In this document: piece by piece, positions 7,752 through 16,384 of the stretch
Numbering within the stretch: the stretch's first letter is position 1
Layout: each line of letters starts with the position of its first letter
Source of the DNA: Opitutia bacterium
GTDB taxonomy: Bacteria; Verrucomicrobiota; Verrucomicrobiia; Opitutales; UBA953
Assembly: GCA_003569165.1 (NCBI GenBank)
Contig: BGOI01000020.1
Span: forward strand, 1 to 33,950
Direction of reading: 5' to 3'
Length of the DNA: 33,950 bases
Notes under the pieces: model-generated
What the model saw: only the letters and a program-made list of their open reading frames with translations
Database searches by the model: none
Told to the model about the DNA's origin: nothing
Made by a program: the position numbers and the translations under genes

Positions 7752-8468
7752 ATGGAGGACATGGAATCCAATCCCTTCATCGTCGCAGACGCTCCGGCCT
7801 CTGACCGCGCGGCTTTCTTCCGTCGCACCTACGGCCTCGTGGCCGCCTCGTTCGCCGCCTTCGCCCTCGCCCTATACGGGTTCTTCGTGAGCGGCGTCGC
7901 CGAGACGTTCATGCGCGCCATCGCCGGCATCGGCTCCTGGGGTATCCTCGGGGTCATGGTCCTCTTCTGGCTCGGCACCACCGCCGCCCAGTCGCTGGCC
8001 TTCAACCGCGCCTCTCGCGCCGCACAATACGCCGGCCTGGGCATCTACGTCCTCCTGCAGGCCCTCATCTTCATCCCGCTAATCTACTACACCGCGATCG
8101 TCACCAAGGGTAACCCCGGTGAGATCCTGATTCCGGCCTGCATGGCCACCGGTGCCCTCGTGATCGCCCTGACGGCCGTCGTGTTCATGACGAACCTGGA
8201 TTTCTCCTTCCTTAAGGTCGCCATCGTCATCGGCAGCATCTGCGCCCTCGGCATCGTCATCGTCTCGCTCTTCGCCGGCTGGACGCTCGGTACCTGGTTC
8301 TCCATCGCGATGATCATCTTGATGGCCACCGTGATTCTTTACCAGACCAACGAGATCAAGAACACCATGGAGACCGACCAGCATGTCGCTGCGGCTTTCG
8401 TCCTGTTCTCTTCCTTCGTCACGCTGCTCTTCTACGTCATCCGCCTCTTCGCCGGTCGTCGCGAATAA
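7752..8468 (+). CDS. Bax inhibitor-1/YccA family membrane protein
   Basis: A 238-residue polytopic inner-membrane protein of the BI-1 (TMBIM) family, proposed calcium-leak or stress proteins; in bacteria the role is unclear. About seven hydrophobic segments are visible, e.g. GLVAASFAAFALALYGFFV, SWGILGVMVLFWLG and a final AAAFVLFSSFVTLLFYVIRL. Family hallmarks include the FFRRTYGLVAAS start, the LGIYVLLQALIFIPLIYY stretch and the acidic LYQTNEIKNTMETDQHVAAA loop before the last helix. AGGGG five bases before ATG 7752 supports that start; ATG 7761 is an alternative. A strong terminator follows at 8489-8525, so it is probably a single-gene unit. Confidence 0.92.
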   Translation: MEDMESNPFIVADAPASDRAAFFRRTYGLVAASFAAFALALYGFFVSGVAETFMRAIAGIGSWGILGVMVLFWLGTTAAQSLAFNRASRAAQYAGLGIYVLLQALIFIPLIYYTAIVTKGNPGEILIPACMATGALVIALTAVVFMTNLDFSFLKVAIVIGSICALGIVIVSLFAGWTLGTWFSIAMIILMATVILYQTNEIKNTMETDQHVAAAFVLFSSFVTLLFYVIRLFAGRRE

Positions 8469-8488
8469 GCACCACTGAGGAAACTTTG

Positions 8489-8525
8489 AAGGGCTTCCCG
8501 GTGTTATATCGGGGAGCCCTTTTTA
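8489..8525 (+). terminator. Rho-independent terminator after the BI-1 gene
   Basis: Inverted repeat AGGGCTTCCCG / CGGGGAGCCCT with a short AT-rich loop (GTGTTATAT region), followed directly by a TTTTTATTTAT tract. It lies between the BI-1 stop (8468) and the esterase start (8529), so it ends BI-1 transcription and implies a separate promoter or read-through for the esterase. Confidence 0.88.
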
Positions 8526-8528
8526 TTT

Positions 8529-9365
8529 ATGCATCGTTTCCTTCTCCTTTGCCTCTCCTTGGTCTGCGCGGCTTCGTTGTCCGCCCAAGGTAAGATCCGC
8601 GAACTCCTGGCGGCCAAGGCGCCGGAGGGCTTCGTCGAAAAGACCTGGACGGTCGACGGCGTGAAGCGGACGGCGCTCGTTCGCGTGCCGGCTGCTGTCA
8701 GCGGACCGCTGGCCGTGGTCTTCGGCTGGCATGGCCATGGCGGCCGCTCCACCCACTCCGCCGGCCGATGGGGTTACGGCGAGATCGATACGGCTTCGAT
8801 TCTCGTCTTTCCGCAGGGCCTGCCGACCGTCTCGCCGCTCGTCGATAAGGAAGGCCGCATGCCGGGCTGGCAGACCTCCGTCACCAGCGAAGGCGGCCGT
8901 GACATCAAACTCTTCGATACCATCCTAGCTGACCTGAAGAAGCAGCATGCCGTCGATGACCGTCGCATCTACTCCATGGGCCACTCCAACGGGGCGGCCT
9001 TTAGCTACCTGCTCTGGCAGGCCCGCCCGGAGGTCCTGGCGGCCATCGGCTCGGTCGCTGGCAGTCTGCGGGGTGACGGTAAGCCTCCGAGCTCGCTGCC
9101 GGTGATCCACGTCGCCGGCGAAAATGATCCGCTCGTCAAATTCACCTGGCAGCAGGCTACGTTCGCGGCGGTGAAGCGGTTCAATGGTTGCGCCGACGAA
9201 GGTAAGGCATGGGCCAAGGAAGGCGTCCTGGAGGCGACAATCTACGCGTCGTCGAAAGGCGCACCGTTGGTGACCGCCATCCACGGCGGCGGACACGAAT
9301 ACGCCAAGGGCTCGACGGAACTGATCGTCCGGTTCTTTAAGGAGAATCCCAAGCCAGCCAAGTGA
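8529..9365 (+). CDS. Secreted alpha/beta-hydrolase esterase, LpqC / PHB-depolymerase type
   Basis: A 278-residue exported serine esterase. The signal peptide is MHRFLLLCLSLVCAASLSAQ. Visible motifs are the oxyanion region GWHGHGG (~67-72), the nucleophile elbow GHSNG with Ser153, a likely acid Asp200 in HVAGENDPLV, and a likely catalytic His256 in HGGGHEY. This matches the LpqC/feruloyl-esterase/polyhydroxybutyrate-depolymerase-like group, which act on polymer-linked or plant-wall esters; the exact substrate cannot be read from sequence. The stop at 9363-9365 abuts the stop of the convergent beta-helix gene (9366) with no space for a terminator. Confidence 0.87.
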   Translation: MHRFLLLCLSLVCAASLSAQGKIRELLAAKAPEGFVEKTWTVDGVKRTALVRVPAAVSGPLAVVFGWHGHGGRSTHSAGRWGYGEIDTASILVFPQGLPTVSPLVDKEGRMPGWQTSVTSEGGRDIKLFDTILADLKKQHAVDDRRIYSMGHSNGAAFSYLLWQARPEVLAAIGSVAGSLRGDGKPPSSLPVIHVAGENDPLVKFTWQQATFAAVKRFNGCADEGKAWAKEGVLEATIYASSKGAPLVTAIHGGGHEYAKGSTELIVRFFKENPKPAK

Positions 9366-12085
9366 TCAGCGGGCCGGGTCGTCCGTCAGGATCGCCAGGT
9401 CGTCGAGGTAGAATTCGGTCTTCTCGTTCGCGTTGCTGATGAAGCCGACCCAGTCGAGCGTCTTCATGTCCGGGTGACGGCAGGGTAGGTCCTTGAATTC
9501 CTTGGTCGCTTCGCCTTCCGGGGTCACCTTCAGGTTCCAGCGGCCCGTGATGGCATCGCCAATGACGGCGGAGAGCTCGAAGCGGATCCACTTCTGTGTC
9601 GGCACGGCGACATCGAGGCCTTTGACGCCGGTGAGGCGGCCGTTGGCGACATGCAGGACCGGTCCGCTGCGGTAGGGGTTTCCTTTCGTGCGCCACTCGT
9701 GGATGAAGACCGCCTTTGGTTCGAGGTATAGGGCGAAGCTCACGGTCGACGTCCCGGTCCGATGATGCGGATTGAAAGAGAGCATCGGGTAGTAATGGGC
9801 GGGTAGGCCAGGGGCGTCTTGGAAGAGCAGGGATTGCTTGCCTTCGGCATGCTTGGCGGGTGTCGTGCGTAGGGCGTCGCCGAGACTAACCCGGGGCTTG
9901 CCCGGGGGTGCTTTGTTGATCGTCAGGGCAGGAGTCCCGTGTGGGAAGGGGCGCTGCTGATCCACGATACGACCTTCGAAGGCTTGGCGGATATTCAAGG
10001 GCGGAGCTTCCGGGCGGGGCGGGCGGGTGAGCTCGGTTCCGCGTTCGAAGGTATCAGCTAACTTGCGCCAGACGGGGTCGTCGCGGAGGACGCCCATCGC
10101 GGAGACGTCGATGGACTTGATGCCGAGAGCCAAGGCCGGTGAACCGGGCTTGAGGCGGAAGTCGCGCTTGGCCGGGTCGACGAAGAGCGGGTCGGCGATG
10201 ACCGAGCCAACGTCTTGGCCTTTCTTCTGCCAGTCGGCGAAAGAGAGCTTCTTTTCCGTGAAGGTCACTGGGCGGGCCGAGATATCCCAGTAGACGTTAC
10301 CCTTGTTGAGGAAGTTGGCGGTCGTGCCGGTCCAGCCTGGCCCGAGCAGTTCGCCGCGGTCGAAGATGACGATGTTCTTCTCAAAGGTGAACGAAAGGTG
10401 TTCCTCGGCGCGCGCTCGTTTCACCTGATACTCTTCGGAGAAGGCGAAGACGTTGTTCCGGATGACGTTGTCCTTGCCGTAGTGCTGATGAAATCCGCCA
10501 TCGGTGGTGTCGTGGGTCACGTTGCCTTCCATTGTGATGCCGGTGCTGCCTTCGTCGGTGTAGAGCCCCCAGCCGCCGTAGGTGAAGCAGGTCACATGGT
10601 GGATGTGGTTATGACTGACCGAGGTGCCTTCGGAGGGGCCGAGCGTGTAGACGCCGCCCATGTCGCTCAGCAGCCCTTTGCCGAGGTGGTGGAGGTGATT
10701 CCATTCGACCTTGTTACGCTTGGCGTTGCTGGGCGCGTAGCCCCAGCGCCAGCCGACGGAGACCGCGGAGTAGAAGAAGTCCGAGATCTCATTGTGCGTC
10801 ACCTCGTTGTCGGAGGCGGAGCCGATCCAGACGCCGACGGCGCAGGGGAAGACCAGGCCGCCATCGCGGATGATATTATTATGCACCCGGTTATGGCTCG
10901 CGTGATTCTCGGGCTTGGGCTCGTCGTTGAGCGTCCCGACCTTCACGCCGCCGGCACCGAGGTCGGTAATCAGGCATTTCTCGATGGCGACCTCGCGGGT
11001 ACCGCGTCCGAGGGAGAAGCCGTAGCTGCCGACGTGGGAGAGCTCGCAGCCGGTGAACGCGACCTGCTGCGCGTGTTCGAGGGTGATGACGCCATCGACC
11101 GTCCGGACCGCGGCCTGGTTAGGGACGGCGGTGGCGAGCGAGGGCAGGCCTTTGGCATGGCGGAAGGCGAGCCCACGAAAGGCCAGATGGCGGACCTTGT
11201 CGCCAGCTTTACCCGTGAAAGTGAGCAACTTCTCCGCGACGGGATAGGTCGCGATGGCTTTCTCGACGGACTCGCCACCGCGCGGCAGGTAGGACAGCTG
11301 GCCGGAGCGGCTCAGGAACCATTCGCCGGGCTCATCGAGTAACGATAGCAGGTTCTCGATGACCATCCCGGTATGATGGTCGAAGGCGGTGTTGCCCTTC
11401 TGGGCCGGCCCGCGGACCTTGAGGGTGCCGGAAGTGATGTCGGCGGATTCCACGCGGCTGCGCGTCGTGTCCCATTTGTGGAAGAATGTGACCAAGGCGT
11501 CCTGGGCCTCGGAAGATTTTACCTCGCTGAACGACGTCAGCTCCTTCGGGTCGACGCGGAGTGTTTGTTCCGTGAAGCCGGGGTCGTTATGCCACCCGGA
11601 ATGGGAGCTTCGCTCTCGACGCTACGCATGAAGCGGGTGCCTGGGTTGCTTGAACGGGCGCGGGTGGCGCGTAGGTCTCCGACCCACAGCTGCTCGAACG
11701 TCTCGGTGCCGGCGGGAATCTGTAAAGTCCAGCGGCTATCTTTAACTGAGCCGAAGGCGGGCAGTTCCTTGCCGCCGGAGATGACGACCTTCGCCCCGGG
11801 GGCGGCTTCGTAGGAGATGGTCCGTCCCTCATCGCCGGAATCCTTCTCATCGAAGGCGACGGCTTCGGTGATGCGATACGTACCCGCCGCGAAGATGACG
11901 CGGACGTGTTCGGTGAGCGGGCGCGGGAGTTTGCGGACGGCCAGTCGGGCGCCTTCGAGCGAGGCCAAGGGGGCGTCGGCTTCACCGCTGGCACGGTCAT
12001 CGCCTTGGGGGGAGACGTAGAGATCCAGTGCCTGGGCCGCTGAAGGCAGGAGGAGGAGAAGTAACAGCGAACGACTGAAAGGCAT
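9366..12085 (-). CDS. Secreted right-handed beta-helix protein with C-terminal LamG-like domain, one apparent frameshift
   Basis: About 906 residues once joined. ATG 12085 starts a signal peptide (MPFSRSLLLLLLLPSAAQA), followed by LDLYVSPQGDDRASGEADAP, the usual opening of right-handed parallel beta-helix carbohydrate-active proteins. The frame breaks at 11590-11591: one G (plus strand) is missing, and restoring it turns PGGITTP into PGGHNDPGFTEQTLRVDPKE. The central part has many helix coils (HNRVHNNIIRDGG, SDNEVTHNEISDFFYSAVSV, GVYTLGPSEGTSVSHNHIHH). The general plan resembles poly-saccharide hydrolases or lyases of the GH141-like kind, but catalytic residues cannot be assigned. The last ~150 residues look like a concanavalin/LamG beta-sandwich (VSFALYLEPKAVFIHEW, FYLDDLAILTDD), possibly glycan-binding. 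This is the only frameshift in the middle of the window. Confidence 0.78.
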
Positions 12086-12120
12086 GGGTATCCCGACAAG
12101 ACCCATGCGGGGCGGTTCCC

Positions 12121-12834
12121 TCAAGACTTTCTGACGACGAAGAAACGCGTCTCGCCGGCAAACTGCCGGACGAGTGGACCATCTGCGGTAATTTCGGTGC
12201 TCAAAGGACACTCAATCACCGTGAAGCCCGTTTCCGATAACTCGCCGCGGGTTTCGGTTTCAGTGCTGCTGTGCATGAAGACCGGTGACGTATCGCTCTC
12301 GTGCCAGCGGTCGCCTGGAATTCCATCGTCTGGCTCGCCTTCCTTCGCCCGGTAGGCGGCGTAGGCGCCTTTCTCGCGGTCGGCAGCCGTGAAGAGCAGG
12401 ATGCCGCCGGGTTTCAACACGCGATGGATTGAGCGGAGGGCCGCCAACCGGTGAGCTCGGCTGGGGAGGCACATGAGTCCGTTGAAGGCGTAGATTGCTC
12501 CGTCGAAGCAAGCATCGGGGTAGGTGAGGGCGGTGGCGTCCTGTTGTTCGACGATTTTCTCCCAGGCCTCGTCATGATCGGCCAGCACCGCGCGGGCGAG
12601 GCTCACCATGATCGGAGAGAAGTCCGTCGCGATGACATCAGAGTAGCCCGACTGTAACAATCCCAGGGCCACCCGACCGCCGCCGCAGCCGAGTTCGAGG
12701 ATGCGGTGAGATTTGGAAAAATGTCGTTCGATGAGCACGCGTTCGGAAGCCCACATTCCGACCCTCACGGCCGCCCGGGCGTAGTGCAGGGCCGTCTCGG
12801 TCTCGAGCCAGTGGGCCTGCGGGTCGCGTTCCAT
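12121..12834 (-). CDS. Class I SAM-dependent methyltransferase
   Basis: A 237-residue Rossmann-fold methyltransferase. Motif I is ILELGCGGGRVALGLL, followed by VIATDFSPIMVSLARA (ribose-binding acidic strand), an EQQDATALTYPDACFDGAIY motif II/III region and HRVLKPGGILLFTAADREKG. The substrate is unknown; the fold matches small-molecule or quinone/lipid methyltransferases. ATG 12834 (MERDPQAHWL) is preferred over an in-frame TTG at 12846. It ends 35 bases before the beta-helix start on the same strand. It is divergent from the DUF192 gene with 54 bases between starts. Confidence 0.87.
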   Translation of the reverse strand: MERDPQAHWLETETALHYARAAVRVGMWASERVLIERHFSKSHRILELGCGGGRVALGLLQSGYSDVIATDFSPIMVSLARAVLADHDEAWEKIVEQQDATALTYPDACFDGAIYAFNGLMCLPSRAHRLAALRSIHRVLKPGGILLFTAADREKGAYAAYRAKEGEPDDGIPGDRWHESDTSPVFMHSSTETETRGELSETGFTVIECPLSTEITADGPLVRQFAGETRFFVVRKS

Positions 12835-12888
12835 GCGTCGAAGCAAGCGAATCTTGCCACCGAGGCAATCGCAGGAACACTGGGTGCC

Positions 12889-13392
12889 ATGATTCGGTCG
12901 CTCTTCCTTTCCTTAGCTTTGGCGCTGGTCGCCTGCGATAGCCGCCAAGCCTCCTCGGCGCCGGTCGCCGAGCTCGGCCTCGAGACGCGTTTCCCGGTGC
13001 GCATGGGGCAGGTACTTGGTCAGCTGCGAATCGCCGCGACTGACCTCGAGAAAGCTCGGGGCCTGATGGGCGTCACCAAACTGACCGATGAGGAAGGGAT
13101 GGCCTTCATGTATGATGCCGAGATGAGGATGAGCTTCTGGATGAAGGACACCCCGCTCGATCTCGATATCGCCTTCATTGCACGCGATGGGACCGTCTTG
13201 GAGGTTCGGACCATGACCTCAGGCGATACCGAGACCACCACTTCGACCACCGATCAGGTGCGCTTCGCCATCGAGATGCGCGCCGGTTGGTTTGGCCATT
13301 TCGGGGTAAAGCCGGGCGACAAGGTGAACATCGACGACCTGCGCGCGGCCTTGAAGGCACGTGGCTTCGACCCGAAGCGATTCATTCCCTGA
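12889..13392 (+). CDS. DUF192 family lipoprotein
   Basis: A 167-residue protein starting at ATG 12889 (MIRSLFLSLALALVACDS). LVAC is a lipobox, so Cys16 should be lipidated. The DUF192 core is plain: AATDLEKARGLMGVTKL, then EEGMAFMYDAEMRMSFWMKD and TPLDLDIAFIARDGTVLEVR, and VRFAIEMRAGWFGHFGVKPG near the end. The function of DUF192 is not established. Divergent from the methyltransferase and convergent with the 34-residue ORF. Confidence 0.9.
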   Translation: MIRSLFLSLALALVACDSRQASSAPVAELGLETRFPVRMGQVLGQLRIAATDLEKARGLMGVTKLTDEEGMAFMYDAEMRMSFWMKDTPLDLDIAFIARDGTVLEVRTMTSGDTETTTSTTDQVRFAIEMRAGWFGHFGVKPGDKVNIDDLRAALKARGFDPKRFIP

Positions 13393-13497
13393 TCAGAGGG
13401 AGCGCCAAAGCAGTAATAGGCCCGTAGCGCCGGCGAGGCAGCCTAGGACGAAGGCTAGAGCCAGGCGTTCGGCGGAGGTCGTGCGGAAGATCCTCAT
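13393..13497 (-). CDS. Possible 34-residue single-pass membrane protein coupled to the polyprenyl synthetase
   Basis: The start ATG (13497-13495) overlaps the TGA stop of the polyprenyl synthetase in an ATGA arrangement, typical of translational coupling. It encodes 34 residues beginning MRIFRTTSAERLALAFVL and ending LLLLWRSL, with one ~20-residue hydrophobic segment flanked by basic residues. It fills the gap to the convergent DUF192 stop almost exactly. No family recognised. Overlap, membrane-helix profile and exact fit support it; chance remains possible at this length. Confidence 0.45.
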   Translation of the reverse strand: MRIFRTTSAERLALAFVLGCLAGATGLLLLWRSL

Positions 13498-14444
13498 GCC
13501 TTCGGCGCGAGTCGGGCGGCGGCTTCGCGCAGGAAGGCCGTGAGTCGTAGTAGGAAGAAGGGCGAAGGGGAGCCGGCAATCGGTTCGAGGGCCTGTTCCG
13601 CCGCGGCGATTTCGGCGTCGAGCCGGCGGAAACTTTCGCGCCAGGCTTCGGCGGAGATCAGCTTGCGGGCATCGCCCCCGGCGCGGAGGGCCGTGAGGAA
13701 GCCTTTGCCGGAGCGGTCGCGCTCGAGCAACATCGGCAAGGTCAGTTTGCCGCTGGCGGCGTCAGTACCGAGGGTCTTGCCGGCCTTGGTGTCGTCCTGC
13801 AGCAGGTCGACGAGGTCGTCGTAGATCTGGTAGGCGATGCCGAGATGGCGTCCGAAGAGGGAGCAAGCCGTGATGTGTTCCGGTGGGCGGCCTGCCAGAA
13901 GGGCGCCAGCATGGCAGGCGCCTTCAAAGAGCTCGGCCGTCTTCAGGCGGATATGGCGGGTATAATCTTCGAGGGAAAGGTCGTCCTGGCCGCGGGAGAA
14001 CGTCTGGCAGACTTCGCCCGAGCAGACCTCGCGGGAGGCGCGGGCGACGATGCGGCAGAGTTCCGGCGTCGGGTGGTCGGCGGCGAGGACGAGGGCGTGG
14101 GCGAAGAGGGCGTCGCCGAAGAGCACGGCCGCATGGGCTCCGTGGGTGCGGTTGGGGGTATCGCTGCCGTGGCGGGTGTCGGCGCCATCGAGGACGTCAT
14201 CATGGACCAAGGTGGCAAGGTGGACCAACTCGATGATGCCGGCACCGCGAACCAAGGCGTCGGGCGGAGGGCCGCCCGCGCCGGAGCTGAACGCGAGTAA
14301 TGGACGAAGGCGTTTCCCCGGATGGGCGAGCACATCGCGGACCATCGGGCGCACTTCTGGTTCGAACGCGAGTTCCTGCGCCGCGAGGAATTTCTCGAGG
14401 GCCGCGAAGTGGGCTTCAAGGCCAGCGTGCAACGGGGAGGACAC
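13494..14444 (-). CDS. Polyprenyl synthetase (trans-isoprenyl diphosphate synthase)
   Basis: A 316-residue all-alpha prenyl chain elongase that condenses isopentenyl diphosphate onto allylic diphosphates, for quinone or carrier-lipid synthesis. The first Asp-rich motif is DDVLD at 82-86 (LVHDDVLDGADTRHG), the second DDLVD at 209-213 (YQIYDDLVDLL). The GKRLRPLL diphosphate-binding motif is at 43-50, with KTAELFEGACHAGA and GKLTLPMLLE also in place. Product chain length cannot be fixed from this. It lies 69 bases downstream of the zinc-finger protein on the same strand and overlaps the small membrane ORF. Confidence 0.92.
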   Translation of the reverse strand: MSSPLHAGLEAHFAALEKFLAAQELAFEPEVRPMVRDVLAHPGKRLRPLLAFSSGAGGPPPDALVRGAGIIELVHLATLVHDDVLDGADTRHGSDTPNRTHGAHAAVLFGDALFAHALVLAADHPTPELCRIVARASREVCSGEVCQTFSRGQDDLSLEDYTRHIRLKTAELFEGACHAGALLAGRPPEHITACSLFGRHLGIAYQIYDDLVDLLQDDTKAGKTLGTDAASGKLTLPMLLERDRSGKGFLTALRAGGDARKLISAEAWRESFRRLDAEIAAAEQALEPIAGSPSPFFLLRLTAFLREAAARLAPKA

Positions 14445-14513
14445 GCCGCAATGTGCGGGTGAAAAAGCCCTTGCGCAAGCGCAGGATGCGGGGGAGGGAC
14501 CCCTAGGGCGGGC

Positions 14514-15377
14514 TCAGGGGATGAACTTCGTTTCGACCGAGATGATCACCTTGCCACTGCTCACGCAGTCGGCGCAGGGGATGCGCTTATCGAGCAGCTG
14601 ACCCTTCTGGGCTTCGCGGGTGAAGCCGACGCCACCACACTTCTTGCAAGGAATCTGCTCGTTGGTCGTGGCACTCATCTCGGCGCCGGCGATGACGGCT
14701 TCCACGAATTTCTGGAGCCCAGCGGGGGAGTCCTCGAGCGTGGCGCATTCGACGAAAGCTTCGCGGCGGAGCGTGAAGCGCTTGCCCGTGAGGGGCGCGT
14801 AGTTGGCGGTGAAGAGCAGGGCGACGGTACCGACGTGCATGCCCGTGATCTTACCCGTGTCGCCGACCTTGGCGGGCTTGTCGAGGAGGAGCACGGCCAT
14901 CGTATCGGCGCCGGCGGCGAGCGCTTCGTTGGGGCCAGCGGCAGGCCAAGCGGCCTTGGCGAGGAAGCGATTATCGCCTAGGTCTTGGACGAGCGCGTAG
15001 TTAACGGTCGCGAGATAGCCGGTAGCCTTGCTCGAACCAGCCGGAGATCCGTCGATAATGCGCTGGGTGGCGAAGGCGGAGTAGAGGCGCTGGAGTTCCT
15101 TGGTCGTCTCCGTGAAGCCGAGCTTATTGACCTTGGAGAGCTGGAACGTGCGGCTCGTCTTGGCTTCGGGCGGGGTGAGGGAGCGGAAGGGAGTGATGAC
15201 GACGGAATTATCGACTTCTTCTTCGACCGCTTTCGATGCGCCCTTGGTGGCGGGCGCGGTGGCGGCTGAATCGGCCGGTGCGGTCGCGTTCGCCGTGGCG
15301 TTCGTGCCGAAGGCGGTCGTCTGGGCGGAAGCCGAGGCGGCGGAAGCCAGGAGGACGAGGAGCAGTCGCTTGATCAT
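14514..15377 (-). CDS. Secreted protein with a DnaJ-type CxxCxGxG/CxxC zinc-finger-like C terminus
   Basis: A 287-residue protein of unknown function. The signal peptide is MIKRLLLVLLASAASASAQ, followed by a low-complexity Ala/Thr/Ser segment (~20-48). The middle (~60-235) has no family I recognise. Near the C terminus C244/C247 (CKKCGGVGF) and C268/C271 (CADC) form a single repeat like the cysteine-rich zinc finger of DnaJ, apparently outside the cytoplasm. Its start lies 4 bases after the tatC stop, so the two are almost certainly co-transcribed. A role in envelope folding or export is inference only. Confidence 0.75.
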   Translation of the reverse strand: MIKRLLLVLLASAASASAQTTAFGTNATANATAPADSAATAPATKGASKAVEEEVDNSVVITPFRSLTPPEAKTSRTFQLSKVNKLGFTETTKELQRLYSAFATQRIIDGSPAGSSKATGYLATVNYALVQDLGDNRFLAKAAWPAAGPNEALAAGADTMAVLLLDKPAKVGDTGKITGMHVGTVALLFTANYAPLTGKRFTLRREAFVECATLEDSPAGLQKFVEAVIAGAEMSATTNEQIPCKKCGGVGFTREAQKGQLLDKRIPCADCVSSGKVIISVETKFIP

Positions 15378-15381
15378 GGGA

Positions 15382-16380
15382 TTAGTCGAGGGAGGAAAGG
15401 TCGCCTTCCGCGGGAGGCGGCGTGGACTTGGGCTTGGCCGGAGCCGAGCTGCTGTCGGAAGGGGTCACCGGCTTACGGGGCTTCGGACGGTACTCTTCTT
15501 GATAAGAGGAGTCATCCTCATCGTCGTCCGGGAGGTCGTCGTCTTCCGGGTTGGGCTTATCGCCGCGGGCGACGCGTTTGCGTCGGACGATCACGGTGCC
15601 GACCGCGACGGCGGCGAGGTAGAAGCTGAACAGCACGCCAGTCATCACTAGGAGCGAGATGGGTTCGGCAATCGGGGTGATGAGCGCGACCAGCATCATG
15701 ATGCCGACCAGCATGCCGCGCCAGGACTTGAGCAAGGTCTTGGGCCGGACGAGTTCGAGCCACATGAGGACAATCAGCGCGAGGGGGAATTGGAACGTCA
15801 GGCCCGTCAGCAGGCACATCATGACCACGAAAGCGTAGTAGTCCGAAGCCTGCCAGGTGACTTCCATCTTCATGCCTTCGGCGAAGTGCTGCCAGATCTG
15901 GATCGACATCGGACTGAGCCAATAGAACGCCAGGGCGGCTCCCATGAGGAAGAGGATAAGGGCGGCACCGCAGAAGGGGACCAGCCCGCTCTTTTCGCGA
16001 TCCGTGAGCGCCGGGCCGACGAAACGGGCGGTCTCGTAGAGGAAGACCGGGGAAGCGACGGCCACGCCGACGCCGAAGCCGGCGTACATGAGGACTTTCC
16101 AGACGCCCATGAAAGTGAACTCCTTGAGCTCTCCCATGTTGACCAGCCCTTCTCCAGGTTGGCTTAAAGCAAAGGCGAGCGGGGAAGTTTCTGGGTGCTT
16201 GGCCCACTCGAGCGGCATATTCAGCAGGGCCGGGGTCTCGCGATAGAAGACGAGGGCGGTGACCATGCCGATGGCGAAGACGGTGGCGACCCGGATCAGC
16301 GAGATGCGCAGGTCGTCGAGGTGTTCCATGAACGACATCTCGCTCCTGGGCTTGTTGCGGCGAATGAGGGTGGAAAGCAT
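15382..16380 (-). CDS. tatC: Twin-arginine translocase subunit TatC with long acidic C-terminal tail
   Basis: A 332-residue inner-membrane protein; TatC is the receptor for twin-arginine signal peptides. Start ATG 16380 (MLSTLIRRNK) is preferred over in-frame codons up to 16419. The TatC hallmark near the N terminus is FMEHLDDLRISLIRV. Six membrane segments follow, with PVFLYETARFVGPALTDREK, WLSPMSIQIWQHF and ALITPIAEPISLLVM in the expected places. The last ~75 residues are cytoplasmic, first acidic (PEDDDLPDDDEDD) then Pro/Ser/Lys-rich; most TatC proteins stop soon after the last helix. It lies 4 bases after the SNF2 gene and 4 before the zinc-finger gene. No tatA/B is in the window. A Tat substrate candidate is the DUF1552 protein. 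Confidence 0.9.
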   Translation of the reverse strand: MLSTLIRRNKPRSEMSFMEHLDDLRISLIRVATVFAIGMVTALVFYRETPALLNMPLEWAKHPETSPLAFALSQPGEGLVNMGELKEFTFMGVWKVLMYAGFGVGVAVASPVFLYETARFVGPALTDREKSGLVPFCGAALILFLMGAALAFYWLSPMSIQIWQHFAEGMKMEVTWQASDYYAFVVMMCLLTGLTFQFPLALIVLMWLELVRPKTLLKSWRGMLVGIMMLVALITPIAEPISLLVMTGVLFSFYLAAVAVGTVIVRRKRVARGDKPNPEDDDLPDDDEDDSSYQEEYRPKPRKPVTPSDSSSAPAKPKSTPPPAEGDLSSLD

Positions 16381-16384
16381 GGGG

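Noticed and set aside
10215-11342. 375-codon plus-strand frame inside the beta-helix gene
   Set aside because: A shadow frame without motifs; the minus-strand gene has beta-helix repeats and a signal peptide.
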